In this document: positions 28,561-37,227 of the stretch, in pieces
How the letters are laid out: each line of letters starts with the position of its first letter
How positions within the stretch are numbered: position 1 is the stretch's first letter
Assembly (NCBI RefSeq): GCF_007595705.1
Contig: NZ_NISY01000001.1
Location: forward strand, 1,236,862 to 1,300,861
DNA length: 64,000 nt
Direction of reading: 5' to 3'
From: Streptomyces sp. SAJ15
Lineage (GTDB): Bacteria > Actinomycetota > Actinomycetes > Streptomycetales > Streptomycetaceae
The notes under the pieces: model-generated
Databases searched by the model: none
What the model was told of the DNA's origin: nothing
Seen by the model: only the letters and a program-made list of their open reading frames with translations
Program-made: the position numbers and the translations under genes

Positions 28561-29454
28561 TCAGTCCACCCGGCGCGGGGAGCCCAGCAGACCCGTCTCG
28601 GCCTCGGTCGGCTGCGTCATGACGTATCGCCGGGAGGTCCGGTTGCACCAGAGCGTGACGCCGTCCCCCAGCGTTGACAGGGCGGTCACGTCCTCGTCCG
28701 GCAGCCCCATGATCCGGCCGACCTGCTTCGCCTCCTCGGGGGAGACGCGCTGTACGCCCACCAGGTCCGCGTTCTCCAGGAGGCGCGGCGCGACCGGGCT
28801 CAGATACGGCAACAGGGTCAGCACCGCCTGCCACGGCAACGCGGAGACCCGTCCCCGCGGAGGGCGCACGCCGCAGTCCCGCACCACCAGCACCGGGCTG
28901 CCCACCGACGGCCCCTGCGGCGGCACGCGGCCGACGTCGAAGACCGTCATGCACTGCTGTCCGCCCCCGGCGGCCTGGACCAGGTTGGCCCACATGTGGG
29001 GGCGGCCGGTCTCGACGGCGATCCGGGCGCCGGTGCCCGCGGTGCGCAGAGCCAGTGCCTGAGCGGTCCACAACCCGCCGATGAGCACCGCGTCGAACGG
29101 CTCCGGCCGGCTGAAGCCGAGCACGGCGGGCACGCCCTGGGCGTCGACCCCGATGGTCACGCCGTCGTCGCCGACCGGAAGCGCCATCGCCGCCAACTGC
29201 TCCGCCGACAGCGCATGTCGCTCGCGGCGCGGACCGATGAGACCGAAGCCGGCGCGCGCCCGGCGCGGTGCCGCGGCGCCGGCCCCCTGGGGCGCTCCCG
29301 CGGCCCCCGCCGCTCCGGCGGAACCGGGCCTCCGCACGGCACCGGCGCGACCCGCGGAGCTGGGTATGCCGGTGACGCCGGGCATCCACGGCGTACCGGA
29401 CGTACCCGTGGTGCCGGCCGCCCCGGCGGCGGACGGAGAAGTCGTGGCGGACAT
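28561..29454 (-). CDS. ESX-locus protein of unknown function downstream of eccE
   Basis: 297 residues, no family I can name. An Ala/Gly/Pro-rich, probably disordered N-terminus (1-75) precedes a compact domain: LGFSRPEPFDAVLIGGLWTAQALALRTAG, ARIAVETGRPHMWANLVQAAG, then SPVLVVRDCGVRPPRG and VSPEEAKQVGRIMGLP. No signal peptide or membrane helix, so it should be cytosolic. Its ATG overlaps the eccE stop by one base (TGATG), so it is coupled to EccE and probably works with the secretion machine, perhaps as a substrate-handling or regulatory factor. A 286-base gap separates it from the MinD-like gene. Confidence 0.78.
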   Translation of the reverse strand: MSATTSPSAAGAAGTTGTSGTPWMPGVTGIPSSAGRAGAVRRPGSAGAAGAAGAPQGAGAAAPRRARAGFGLIGPRRERHALSAEQLAAMALPVGDDGVTIGVDAQGVPAVLGFSRPEPFDAVLIGGLWTAQALALRTAGTGARIAVETGRPHMWANLVQAAGGGQQCMTVFDVGRVPPQGPSVGSPVLVVRDCGVRPPRGRVSALPWQAVLTLLPYLSPVAPRLLENADLVGVQRVSPEEAKQVGRIMGLPDEDVTALSTLGDGVTLWCNRTSRRYVMTQPTEAETGLLGSPRRVD

Positions 29455-30722
29455 CAGCGAGTGCCTCCCAGCGGCAGAGTGGCGAGCATGCCCGGCAGCT
29501 GTTCGCGGTCCAGGCGTACGAGTCCGACCTTGACGCCCCGCGCGACCCGCTCCAAGGTCTTGCGGGCGTCGACCAGTTCGCTGTCGCTGCGTCCGGTGAT
29601 CCGCACGTGTCCGCTCACCCGCGGCTCGCCGCCCCAGCCGCGCCCGCTGCCGTGCGCCAGTGTCAGGCTGAAGGTGCTGGCGAGGGCCGGCACGGAGGTG
29701 AGCTGCGCGACCACCTGCGGCAGCGGCACGCTGCCCGCGCCCAGCTGCGGCCAGCGGCCGACCCAGTAGGTGGTGTGCCAGCGGTCGTCACAGCGCCAGG
29801 CGCGCGATGTCTCCACCGTGCGACGGTTGGGCGTGTTCGCCCGCGCGGCCTGGGCGGTGGCGGCCGGGTTGGCGCAGGCGGAGGTGGCGACGGCGGACGC
29901 CAGCTCGCCCTCCTCCAATGCCTTGGCGGTGAAGCCCGCCCCGGCGAGCCGGCTCGCCAACTGGTCGACCGCGCGGACCAGACAGCGCTGCGCGCCCTCC
30001 AGACCGCCGCCGCGCGCCGCGACGGCCTCGGAGCACAGCTCCGGGTGCAGCTTGAGCGCCACCCAGGTCAACCGGACGGCGGGGGCGCCGCTCTGCTCCT
30101 GAAGCGGGCCGTAGCTGCGGGCCGCCACCGACTGCTCCGGAAGGTGTGGGGCGGGCGCCGGCTGGGTGTGCTGGACGACCTGCACCGACTCCAGCCGGAT
30201 GTCGTCCACCCGCAACGCGTCCCGCAACAGCCCCAGCGGCAGCGGACGCTCCGCCGCCCCCGGCCGCAGCGGGTCGTCGGAGCCCTGCACCTGGAGCACG
30301 GCGGTCAGGAAGGTGCCGTCGCCCACCATGCCCATCTCACGGCGGTCGCGCGCGGTGTACGCGTACGAACGCAGCGCCGGATCGCACTCGACGGCGGGCG
30401 CCAGCGACGGGTCCGTGCCGGCCGGAACCGGCTCCTTGGCGCGCTTCTGACGACGGCGCAGCGCCACCGCGGTGGCCAGCCAGTCCGGCACCGGCTGCTG
30501 ACGACGGCGCAACACGGCCACCACGAGCAGCAGAACGGCGACGGCCGCGGCCGGACCGACCAGCAGCGGGGAGGGGGAGATGGCCCAGGCGACCAGCACC
30601 AGGGCGGCCGCGACCTCGAACAGCACCAGCTGCCGCAGTCGCGGGGCCCCGAGGCTCGTGGTGCGTGAGGGCTGCCGCGGTACGGCACGCTCGGGAGTGC
30701 GCGCGCGTGTGGCAGAGCTCAT
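29454..30722 (-). CDS. eccE: Type VII secretion membrane component EccE
   Basis: 422 residues. Two adjacent N-terminal membrane helices (LRQLVLFEVAAALVLVAWAI and LLVGPAAAVAVLLLVVAVL, about residues 30-70) are followed by a large soluble domain, the layout of EccE, a peripheral subunit of the ESX core complex. The conserved-looking segment WRCDDRWHTTYWVGRWPQ and the C-terminal arm SELVDARKTLERVARGVKVGLVRLDREQLPGMLATLPLGG fit Streptomyces EccE. I chose ATG 30722 with AAGGTGG eight bases upstream; a GTG four codons earlier is possible. Divergent from eccB. Confidence 0.87.
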   Translation of the reverse strand: MSSATRARTPERAVPRQPSRTTSLGAPRLRQLVLFEVAAALVLVAWAISPSPLLVGPAAAVAVLLLVVAVLRRRQQPVPDWLATAVALRRRQKRAKEPVPAGTDPSLAPAVECDPALRSYAYTARDRREMGMVGDGTFLTAVLQVQGSDDPLRPGAAERPLPLGLLRDALRVDDIRLESVQVVQHTQPAPAPHLPEQSVAARSYGPLQEQSGAPAVRLTWVALKLHPELCSEAVAARGGGLEGAQRCLVRAVDQLASRLAGAGFTAKALEEGELASAVATSACANPAATAQAARANTPNRRTVETSRAWRCDDRWHTTYWVGRWPQLGAGSVPLPQVVAQLTSVPALASTFSLTLAHGSGRGWGGEPRVSGHVRITGRSDSELVDARKTLERVARGVKVGLVRLDREQLPGMLATLPLGGTR

Positions 30723-31005
30723 CAGGGAGACCACCTTGTCCTTTTCATCCGGAACAACCCGTCGCGGCGGGTCGGCTGATCGCGCTGTCACGGTATCGGA
30801 CACGCGTGGCGGCGCCGCCGGCGCCCGAACCCTGCCCGAAACCCTCCCGGAACGCGGCGTATCGGCCCCACCCCTCGACACCCCCATCACACCCGCCCCT
30901 CGGGTACCGGCATAGTAGAGAGCCGGTCCGGGACGGTGCGCACGGCGGACGTCCGCGGACCGAGGCCGACAACTGAGGCCGACAACCGGGGAGAAGCGGC
31001 TACAC
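30723..31005. promoter_or_regulatory. Divergent eccE/eccB promoter region
   Basis: 283 bases. CTGTCACGG at 30785-30793 resembles motifs in two other ESX promoter regions (34246, 39041). ACCGGC (30906-30911) and GCCGGT (30922-30927) form a short inverted repeat around CATAGTAGAGA, which contains a possible -10 for eccB. Exact starts cannot be fixed from sequence. Confidence 0.45.
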
Positions 31006-32613
31006 ATGGCATCGCGGCGGGACGAGCTCAACGCCTACACCTTTGCGCGGAAGCGGACCATCTCCGCCTTCCTGCAGCCTGCGCTCAGCGTCACCGAGGA
31101 AGGCGCGCCGCGCCCGCTGCGCGCGGTGCTGCCGGGTCTGATCATCGGCGCGCTGATCCTCGCGGGCTTCGGCGCCTGGGGCATGTTCAAGCCGCCGGCC
31201 CCCAAGGGCTGGGACGAACCCGAGGCCCATGTCATCGTCGGCAGCTCCTCCACCACCCGTTACGTGGTGCTGAAGACCGACGGCAAGAAGCAGCTCCACC
31301 CGGTGCTCAACCTCGCCTCGGCCAAACTCCTGCTCAGCCCGGGCAAGTCCAGCATCATCAAGGTGAAGGAGTCGGTGCTGGACAGCGGGGACATCCCGCG
31401 CGGCCCGACGCTCGGCATCCCGTTCGCCCCCGACCGCATGCCCTCCGCCGACGACGCGCGCAAGCAGAAGCACTGGGCGGTCTGCGAACAGCCCGGCGGC
31501 AACAACACCAGCACCCAGAAGGCGGTCTTCCTCTTCGCCGACCGCGAGGCGGACAAGGTCGAGGGCTCCGAACGGCTGCGCGGCGCCGAGGTGCTCTACG
31601 TCCAGGGCAGGTCCGGCGCCCGCTACCTCGTGGACCCGCGCGGGGTGAAGTACCTGATCGGCAACGCGAAGAACCGTCAGGAGGCCACCGGCCCCGAGTA
31701 CAACCTGCTGCTGCGCACCCTCTTCTCGGACGGCGCGATCCCGCAGCAGGTGACCGACGACTGGCTCGGCACCCTCAAGGACGGCCAGCCCATCGTCTTC
31801 CCCACGGTCCCCGGCGAGGTCGGCACCGACGCCGGCGTGGCCACCCTGGGGCAGCAGGCCAACCGGGTCGGCATGGTGCTCACCGCCTCCACCGGCACCG
31901 GCCCGCAGCACTACGTCGTACTCAAGGGCAAGGTCGCCCGCGTCTCCGACTTCGTCGCCAACCTGCTGCTCAGCAGCGGCCAACTGGCCGACCTGGAGCA
32001 GAACGGCAAGGCCGAGCAGGTCAGCGCGGCCGACTTCACCTCGGACGCGGAGGAGTTCTCCGGCGACCGCAACTGGCCCGTCGAGCGCCCGCGCCAGGTC
32101 AACTCCGTGGACCCGAACGAGGGCGGCGCGGCCCACGACACCGTGTGCAGCATCCTCGACGGGGTCGGCTCCGACGCCACCCCGCGGCTGGGCACCTGGG
32201 CCGGCAAGAACTACCCGGCGACCATCATGGACGGCGCCACCAGCGCCTACGTCACCCCCGGCACCGGCCTCCTCTACCGACAGATCCAGGGCAAGTCCAC
32301 CAAGACCGGACAGGTCTTCCTGGTCACCGACACCGGGCTGCGCTACCAGGTGCAGGCCAACAGCGACAGCAGCACCGGCAAGTCCAAGATCGGCGACGTG
32401 GGCGCGGAGCAGAAGGGCACCGAGGGCGAGGGCCCGACGGACGAGGAGCCGCCGGCGCCGGCCGCACAGCCGCAGACCGAGGCCAACGAGGCGCAGACCC
32501 GACTCGGCTACCAGGGCGTGGACCCGCTGCCGGTGCCCGCCAACTGGTCGCAGTTCCTGCCGATCGGGCCGCGCCTGGACACCAACAGCGCTCGACAGCC
32601 GCAGGGCCTGTAG
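31006..32613 (+). CDS. eccB: Type VII secretion membrane component EccB
   Basis: 535 residues. The N-terminal cytosolic stretch MASRRDELNAYTFARKRTISAFLQP is the EccB signature, followed by one membrane helix (LRAVLPGLIIGALILAGFGAWGMF, about 41-64) and a large extracytoplasmic domain made of repeat units. These include GTGPQHYVVLKGKVARVSDFVANLLL and the C-terminal FLVTDTGLRYQV. Two cysteines likely form a disulfide. EccB is part of the EccB-C-D-E core. ATG start with GGGGAGAAG upstream; it is transcribed with the mycosin 95 bases downstream. Confidence 0.94.
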   Translation: MASRRDELNAYTFARKRTISAFLQPALSVTEEGAPRPLRAVLPGLIIGALILAGFGAWGMFKPPAPKGWDEPEAHVIVGSSSTTRYVVLKTDGKKQLHPVLNLASAKLLLSPGKSSIIKVKESVLDSGDIPRGPTLGIPFAPDRMPSADDARKQKHWAVCEQPGGNNTSTQKAVFLFADREADKVEGSERLRGAEVLYVQGRSGARYLVDPRGVKYLIGNAKNRQEATGPEYNLLLRTLFSDGAIPQQVTDDWLGTLKDGQPIVFPTVPGEVGTDAGVATLGQQANRVGMVLTASTGTGPQHYVVLKGKVARVSDFVANLLLSSGQLADLEQNGKAEQVSAADFTSDAEEFSGDRNWPVERPRQVNSVDPNEGGAAHDTVCSILDGVGSDATPRLGTWAGKNYPATIMDGATSAYVTPGTGLLYRQIQGKSTKTGQVFLVTDTGLRYQVQANSDSSTGKSKIGDVGAEQKGTEGEGPTDEEPPAPAAQPQTEANEAQTRLGYQGVDPLPVPANWSQFLPIGPRLDTNSARQPQGL

Positions 32614-32708
32614 TGGCCGTGGGGCCGGTTGGGACGGTACCGGCGGCACCGGAGCCCGCAGGCAGCGGCGCCGGGGCTGGGAACACGGGGGAAGCGAGGG
32701 AACGACGG

Positions 32709-34139
32709 GTGACACGGATGGACGGGGACGGGGCGCCGCGTAGGAGCCGGGTCGCGGGACTGGCGGCCACGGCCGCCCTCATCGGGCTCATCGGCTCGCT
32801 GGGGGTGGCCGAGCCGGCCGCCGCGGCCGGTCGGGGCCCGGGCTCGGGATCGGCCTCGACGACCCTGGACGGGAACGGCGAGTGCACCTTCCCGATGAAG
32901 AAGCAGATCAAGGGCACTCCCTGGCCGTTGCAGCGGATCGTCCTGGACCAGCTGTGGAAGGACACCAAGGGGCGCGACCCCGACGGCAGGTCGGTGCGGG
33001 TGGCCGTCATCGACACCGGCGTGGACAACGAGAACCCGCAGCTGAAGACGGCGGTCGACGCGAGCAGCGGCGCGGACTACCTGCCGCGGAAGGAGCCCGA
33101 GCGCCCGCAGCCCGAGCCCGAGCCCGAGCCGGAGCCCAAGGACGACGCCAAGGACCCCAAGGACGGGAAGAAGGGCGACCCCAAGCCCAAGCCGAAGCCC
33201 AAGCCGCCGCCACCGCCCCCGCCCAAGCCGCGTGACGGCACGGACGACGAGGTCGGCCACGGCACCAAGGCCGCCGGCATCATCGCCGCGCGCCCGCGCC
33301 CGGGCACCGGCTTCGTCGGGCTCGCCCCCGAGGCCACGATCATCCCGCTGCGACAGAACGACGCCCGCGGCACCGGTACCCCGCGCACCATGGCGCTGGC
33401 CATCGAGAAGGCCATCGTCGAGGGCGCGCAGATCATCAACATCTCCCAGGACACGGCCGGCCGCCGCCCCTCGCCCGAGCTGGAACTGGCCATCGCCAAG
33501 GCCATCAGCGAGGACATCGTGGTCGTCGCCTCCGCCGGCAACGACGGCGCGGACGGCAAGTCGCACCGGACCTACCCGGCGTCCTACCCGGGCGTCCTCG
33601 CGGTGGCCGCCTCCGACCGCAACAACGAGCGCGCCGTCTTCTCGCAGAGCGGCGACTTCATCGGGGTGGCCGCGCCCGGCGTCGAGATCGTCTCCACCGT
33701 CCCCAAGGGCGGCCAGTGCGTCGACAACGGCACCAGCTTCTCCGCCCCGTACGTGGCCGGGGTCGCCGCCCTGATCCGGGCGAAGCACCCGGACTGGAAG
33801 AACCACCAGGTCGTGGCGCAGATCGAGCAGACCGCGGAGCGCGGCGTCAACGGCCGCGACCGCTACATCGGCTGGGGCGTCGTGGACCCCGTTCGGGCCC
33901 TCAACGACGACGAGCGCCCGATCGACAAGCCCACCGCTGAGAAGCCCCATGCCGCCAACGTGAAGCCGCCGCAGGTGACCCCGCTCCCCGAGGGAGAGAC
34001 CCCGCAGGAGCGCCGCGAACGCCTGGCCACCTACGCGCTCGGGGCGGCCGGCGTGCTCGTGGCGGTCACCACCGGCGGGGCCGTCGTGCTGCGCGACTGG
34101 CGCCGCCGACGCGGCCCGGGAACCCCGGTGACGTCGTGA
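32709..34139 (+). CDS. mycP: Mycosin, ESX subtilisin-like membrane protease (first copy)
   Basis: 476 residues. A signal peptide (about 15-38, ending AEPAAAA), subtilase domain and C-terminal anchor helix (LGAAGVLVAVTTGGAVVL) plus RRRR stop-transfer give the mycosin layout. The catalytic triad is intact: Asp102 (AVIDTGVD), His184 (VGHGTKAAG) and Ser343 (GTSFSAPYVAG). Between Asp and His lies an unusual insertion of Pro-Glu and Pro-Lys repeats (PEPEPEPEPK, PKPKPKPPPPPPP). Mycosins stabilise the ESX core and can process substrates. GTG start chosen for the GAGGGA upstream; ATG at 32718 is an alternative. Confidence 0.93.
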   Translation: MTRMDGDGAPRRSRVAGLAATAALIGLIGSLGVAEPAAAAGRGPGSGSASTTLDGNGECTFPMKKQIKGTPWPLQRIVLDQLWKDTKGRDPDGRSVRVAVIDTGVDNENPQLKTAVDASSGADYLPRKEPERPQPEPEPEPEPKDDAKDPKDGKKGDPKPKPKPKPPPPPPPKPRDGTDDEVGHGTKAAGIIAARPRPGTGFVGLAPEATIIPLRQNDARGTGTPRTMALAIEKAIVEGAQIINISQDTAGRRPSPELELAIAKAISEDIVVVASAGNDGADGKSHRTYPASYPGVLAVAASDRNNERAVFSQSGDFIGVAAPGVEIVSTVPKGGQCVDNGTSFSAPYVAGVAALIRAKHPDWKNHQVVAQIEQTAERGVNGRDRYIGWGVVDPVRALNDDERPIDKPTAEKPHAANVKPPQVTPLPEGETPQERRERLATYALGAAGVLVAVTTGGAVVLRDWRRRRGPGTPVTS

Positions 34140-34234
34140 AACGACGTGGTCCGGGGGACCCGGCGGTCTCGTGGAAGGAGCAGGTCATCGGGGTGTCAGC
34201 AAGCTGACGGTACGCCAGAGCAAAGTTGACCTTG

Positions 34235-34297
34235 CTGTAACAGCGCTGTCACAGCCCCCGTTACCCGGTAGTTCGCCGTTTCGAGGGTGACTAGAGT
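34235..34297 (+). promoter_or_regulatory. GTnAC repeats and -10 ahead of the WXG100 genes
   Basis: CTGTAACAGC/GCTGTCACAG (34235-34254) is a palindrome with one mismatch per arm. It also contains GTAAC (34237) and GTCAC (34248), 11 bases apart, with a third GTTAC at 34260: a direct repeat with one-helical-turn phasing, the pattern read by MtrA/GlnR-type response regulators. A -10-like TAGAGT stands at 34292-34297. Regulator identity is inference. Confidence 0.5.
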
Positions 34298-34384
34298 GGG
34301 AGTTGACAACTTCGGTCTGATGGTTAACGGGTGCCGCGACGGCGGCCGCCCCGACAACATCCAAATCATGGGGGATGGTTCAGC

Positions 34385-34735
34385 GTGGCAGGTACGTTCG
34401 GTGCTAAGTCCGACGAACTCACGGTGCTGATCAGTGACCTCGGGAAGATGCACGACAGCATCGAGGGCAAGATCGGCACGCTCAACCGTGTGATCGACGC
34501 GATCGAGGGCCACTGGACCGGCGTCGCGGCCGGTGAGTACAACGCGCTCCAGGAGCGGGTGAACCTCGACGTCAAGCGCATCAAGGAGATGCTCGCCTTC
34601 ACCAAGGAGGCCATGTCGGCGAGCCGGGACGGGTTCGACGAGCACGAGATCGAGCGGCTCAACAGCTTCAAGGGTGTCGACACCCCCGGCGGCCTGGGCA
34701 GCAACGGCGTTCTCGACCGTTTCCAGGTTTCCTAA
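34385..34735 (+). CDS. esxB: WXG100 family ESX secretion substrate
   Basis: 116 residues. A helical hairpin with the turn motif W44-T-G46 (EGHWTGVAAGEYNALQERV), the hallmark of WXG100 proteins exported by ESX as dimers. It pairs in the genome with the next gene, 50 bases downstream, as EsxB/EsxA partners do; which is A or B is assigned by order and is uncertain. GTG start; a G-rich site lies upstream (GGGGGATGG). The C-terminal tail after residue 95 is Gly-rich and longer than usual. Confidence 0.9.
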   Translation: MAGTFGAKSDELTVLISDLGKMHDSIEGKIGTLNRVIDAIEGHWTGVAAGEYNALQERVNLDVKRIKEMLAFTKEAMSASRDGFDEHEIERLNSFKGVDTPGGLGSNGVLDRFQVS

Positions 34736-34785
34736 CCCGTCCACCAGCTCGTCAGCTCGCTTCACACCCAGGAGACTCAAAGCCC

Positions 34786-35070
34786 ATGAAGATCACGTAT
34801 GAGGTCGTGACCAAGGCTGCCGGCGACGTCAAGACGACGGCCGACAACCTCCACGAGGAGCTCGTCGCTCTCCAGCGGCGGGTCGAAGCCCAGGTCGCCC
34901 ACTGGGAGGGTCAGACCAAGGAGGCGTTCCACGACCGCCAGCGCGACTGGGACATGCGGGTCAAGAACATGCACGAGACCCTCAACACCATCGCGACCAA
35001 GCTCAACCAGGCCGTGCAGGGCTACGGTGACACCGACCAGGCCCAGCGCCGCCGCTTCGCGTCGCTCTGA
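34786..35070 (+). CDS. esxA: WXG100 family ESX secretion substrate (partner)
   Basis: 94 residues, the classic WXG100 size. Turn motif W40-E-G42 (AHWEGQTKEAFHDRQRDW) and C-terminal export signal-like YxxxD (Y80-GDT-D84). Expected to form an antiparallel four-helix dimer with the preceding protein and to leave through EccC. AGGAG lies about ten bases before ATG. A perfect hairpin ends the pair. Confidence 0.93.
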   Translation: MKITYEVVTKAAGDVKTTADNLHEELVALQRRVEAQVAHWEGQTKEAFHDRQRDWDMRVKNMHETLNTIATKLNQAVQGYGDTDQAQRRRFASL

Positions 35071-35106
35071 GGTCGGCTGACCTCCACGGAACATCAAGAC
35101 CGCCGC

Positions 35107-35144
35107 TGAGTGTGGGATGTGCGCTGACGCACATCCCACACTCA
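35107..35144 (+). terminator. Terminator after the esx pair
   Basis: Perfect 17-bp stem TGAGTGTGGGATGTGCG / CGCACATCCCACACTCA with a 4-nt loop. It separates the highly expressed WXG100 pair from the next cargo genes. Confidence 0.85.
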
Positions 35145-35180
35145 CGGCTGTTAGGCATCAGGCACTAGGGGAGGTGCTTC

Positions 35181-35630
35181 ATGGGAGAATCGGCCCCAAA
35201 GGGCAAGGTGGACGCTCCCAGCGACTCACTGCAGGAGTTCAAGAAGAAGGTCGACAAGCTCCTGCTCGACCTGGGCGAGTCCGACGCCAACCACACGCGC
35301 ATCGGCGAGCAGAAGGTCGCCGCCACGGCATACGGCTCACTCCCGCAGTCGCCCACGCTGGCGACCGCCTACAGCACCATGCACCTGAAGCTCCAACAGC
35401 TCTCGAAGATGCTGGGCGAGCAGTTGGAGGCGATGGGCATCGCGGTCGGCCTGGCCGACGGTGACTACCAGGCGACCGACCAGAAACACGCCCAGCGACT
35501 GCAGCAGATCCAGGCGAGCAGCAAGGCTTATTACGAGGCGTGGGAGAAGCAGAACGGTAAGAAGGACGCGCCGGAATCCGGCAAGGGTAAGGCCGGTGGC
35601 GATGAAGACCTTGGCAAAAAGGGCGCCTGA
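35181..35630 (+). CDS. Probable ESX substrate or WXG-like helical protein
   Basis: 149 residues, mostly helix, Lys-rich (LQEFKKKVDKLLLDLGESDANHTRIGEQKVAATAYG). No WXG turn. The central part fits a helical hairpin and the tail (GKGKAGGDEDLGKKGA) is disordered. A YxxxE-like element (YEAWE) comes before the tail. By size and position between the esx pair and a Pro-rich WXG-containing protein it is probably secreted with one of them. I do not recognise a family. ATG follows GGGGAGG. The next gene starts 20 bases after its stop. Confidence 0.75.
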   Translation: MGESAPKGKVDAPSDSLQEFKKKVDKLLLDLGESDANHTRIGEQKVAATAYGSLPQSPTLATAYSTMHLKLQQLSKMLGEQLEAMGIAVGLADGDYQATDQKHAQRLQQIQASSKAYYEAWEKQNGKKDAPESGKGKAGGDEDLGKKGA

Positions 35631-35650
35631 GGCGAACGGGGGATAGTGAC

Positions 35651-37171
35651 GTGGGCGACAAGAAGCTGCCGCCGCTGGACGCTTGTTACAACGTGCAGGG
35701 CTTTGAGAACCTCTCCTTGGACCGCATGGTCGGCATGGTCATGGGCGCCGATTCCGGTGAGATCATCCGGAAGGGGGAGGCCCTCACCAAGGCCAAGGGG
35801 GAGTTCGAGAAGATCGGCAACCTGCTCAAGCAGCGGGCCGGCAACGTCACGTGGGAAGGCGAGGGCGGAAACGCCTTCCGCGAGTGGGGCGACGACTTCG
35901 CCAAGCAGGTGCTGAAGATGGCGGAGATGGTCGGCAACGTCGGCTCCGCCATGGAGACCGCGGGCGGGGCGCTCAGCAACGCCACGACACAGCTGTCGTC
36001 GTTGTCCGACGGTCTTCTGGTGTGCTACGCGGACGGTGACAAGGAGAAGACCCGGCTCGAGAAGGTCGACAAGGCACGGGAGGAAGCCCTTCCCGTGCTG
36101 TACAAGCTGGCCTCCTACTACATGATGTCTGAGAACGACATCACCGCGCAGGCGTCGAACGAGCCGGTGTTCAGGCCGTTGCCGGATTCGTCGTTGCCGG
36201 ACGAGAAGGTCTGGAACGGCATCGGTAGCTATGGCTCGTCTGGCGGCTATGGCGGCGGTGCACAAGGAGCCGGAGGCTCCGGTTATGGCGGGGGTTCGTC
36301 TGGCAATCACCACGTCAACCCCGTCCCGCCGATGTCCGGACCTCCCAACGTCGGAGACGTACCCCCTCTCGGGGACGTTGTTGATCCTCCCAGGCCGGGG
36401 CGCGACGTTCCCCTTCCGGGTAACGAATTGCCCTCTCCGGGAACCCCCGGGGATCCGCCCAAGCCTGACCACGGCCCTGGCCGGGTCCCGGACATGCCGA
36501 GCATTCCGGAAGGCAACACGGATCTCGACAGCGTGCACGTTCCCGAGACGCCCACGGTTCCGACTACGCCCACACCGCCGAGTCCTTCGCTTCCCCAGCC
36601 CGGACCTGGGACTCCTCCCAGCATTCCTGGCGGGCCCCCGCAATTGCCAACCATCCCGGGCCTTCCGGCGCCGGGCGGTCGCCGTACCGTGCCCACCCTT
36701 CCCGGGCCGGGACCGTCGCGGGTTCCTTCCACTACGGGCCCGCTGGGTAAGGGACCTCTCCCCCCGATCACTCCGTTTACGCCTCAAACCTCTCCGGTTG
36801 GCAAGCCCATCGTGGGCATGCCGAGCCCGCAGGGGCCGACGGGGTCGGTGCGAGGCGTTCCCGGTGGAGGTGCCATCGGAGTTCCTCCGCAGACCATGGG
36901 TCGTGGTGCCCCTGTGATGGGCGGCGGATCCGGGATTGTCGGCGGCCGCTCTGGAGCAGTCGGCGCCACTGGGCGCACCGTCGGCTCTGGAGGCACGGCG
37001 CTCGGGCGTGGCGTGATCGGGGCGAACGGCGTCGCTGGGGCGCCTCTTGGCGGGTCTGCCGGGCAGCGTCGCCCGAATCGAGATGATCAGGCTACGCGCC
37101 AGCGTCAGCTCGAGGACGAGGAGACGTGGATCACCGGAAGGGATGACATCGTCCCTCCCGTCATCGAGTAG
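35651..37171 (+). CDS. WXG/PPE-like secreted protein with long Pro-rich tail
   Basis: 506 residues. The N-terminal 170 residues are helical with a WXG-type turn W68-E-G70 (NVTWEGEGGNAFREW). From about 200 the protein is Gly-, then Pro-rich (PPMSGPPNVGDVPPLGDVV, PSIPGGPPQLPTIPG), ending in a charged segment that includes QRQLEDEETWITGRDD. This mimics PPE-type or large ESX substrates that reach the cell wall. GTG start. Coding from about 36180 shows more A/T third positions than its neighbours, continuing into the next gene, a sign of recombination. Export is inferred. Confidence 0.78.
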   Translation: MGDKKLPPLDACYNVQGFENLSLDRMVGMVMGADSGEIIRKGEALTKAKGEFEKIGNLLKQRAGNVTWEGEGGNAFREWGDDFAKQVLKMAEMVGNVGSAMETAGGALSNATTQLSSLSDGLLVCYADGDKEKTRLEKVDKAREEALPVLYKLASYYMMSENDITAQASNEPVFRPLPDSSLPDEKVWNGIGSYGSSGGYGGGAQGAGGSGYGGGSSGNHHVNPVPPMSGPPNVGDVPPLGDVVDPPRPGRDVPLPGNELPSPGTPGDPPKPDHGPGRVPDMPSIPEGNTDLDSVHVPETPTVPTTPTPPSPSLPQPGPGTPPSIPGGPPQLPTIPGLPAPGGRRTVPTLPGPGPSRVPSTTGPLGKGPLPPITPFTPQTSPVGKPIVGMPSPQGPTGSVRGVPGGGAIGVPPQTMGRGAPVMGGGSGIVGGRSGAVGATGRTVGSGGTALGRGVIGANGVAGAPLGGSAGQRRPNRDDQATRQRQLEDEETWITGRDDIVPPVIE

Positions 37172-37227
37172 GGCGAGACCAGCAGTTGGTGACCGCTGAC
37201 GGTGAGCAGAGAACGCGAGTAGGTGGG

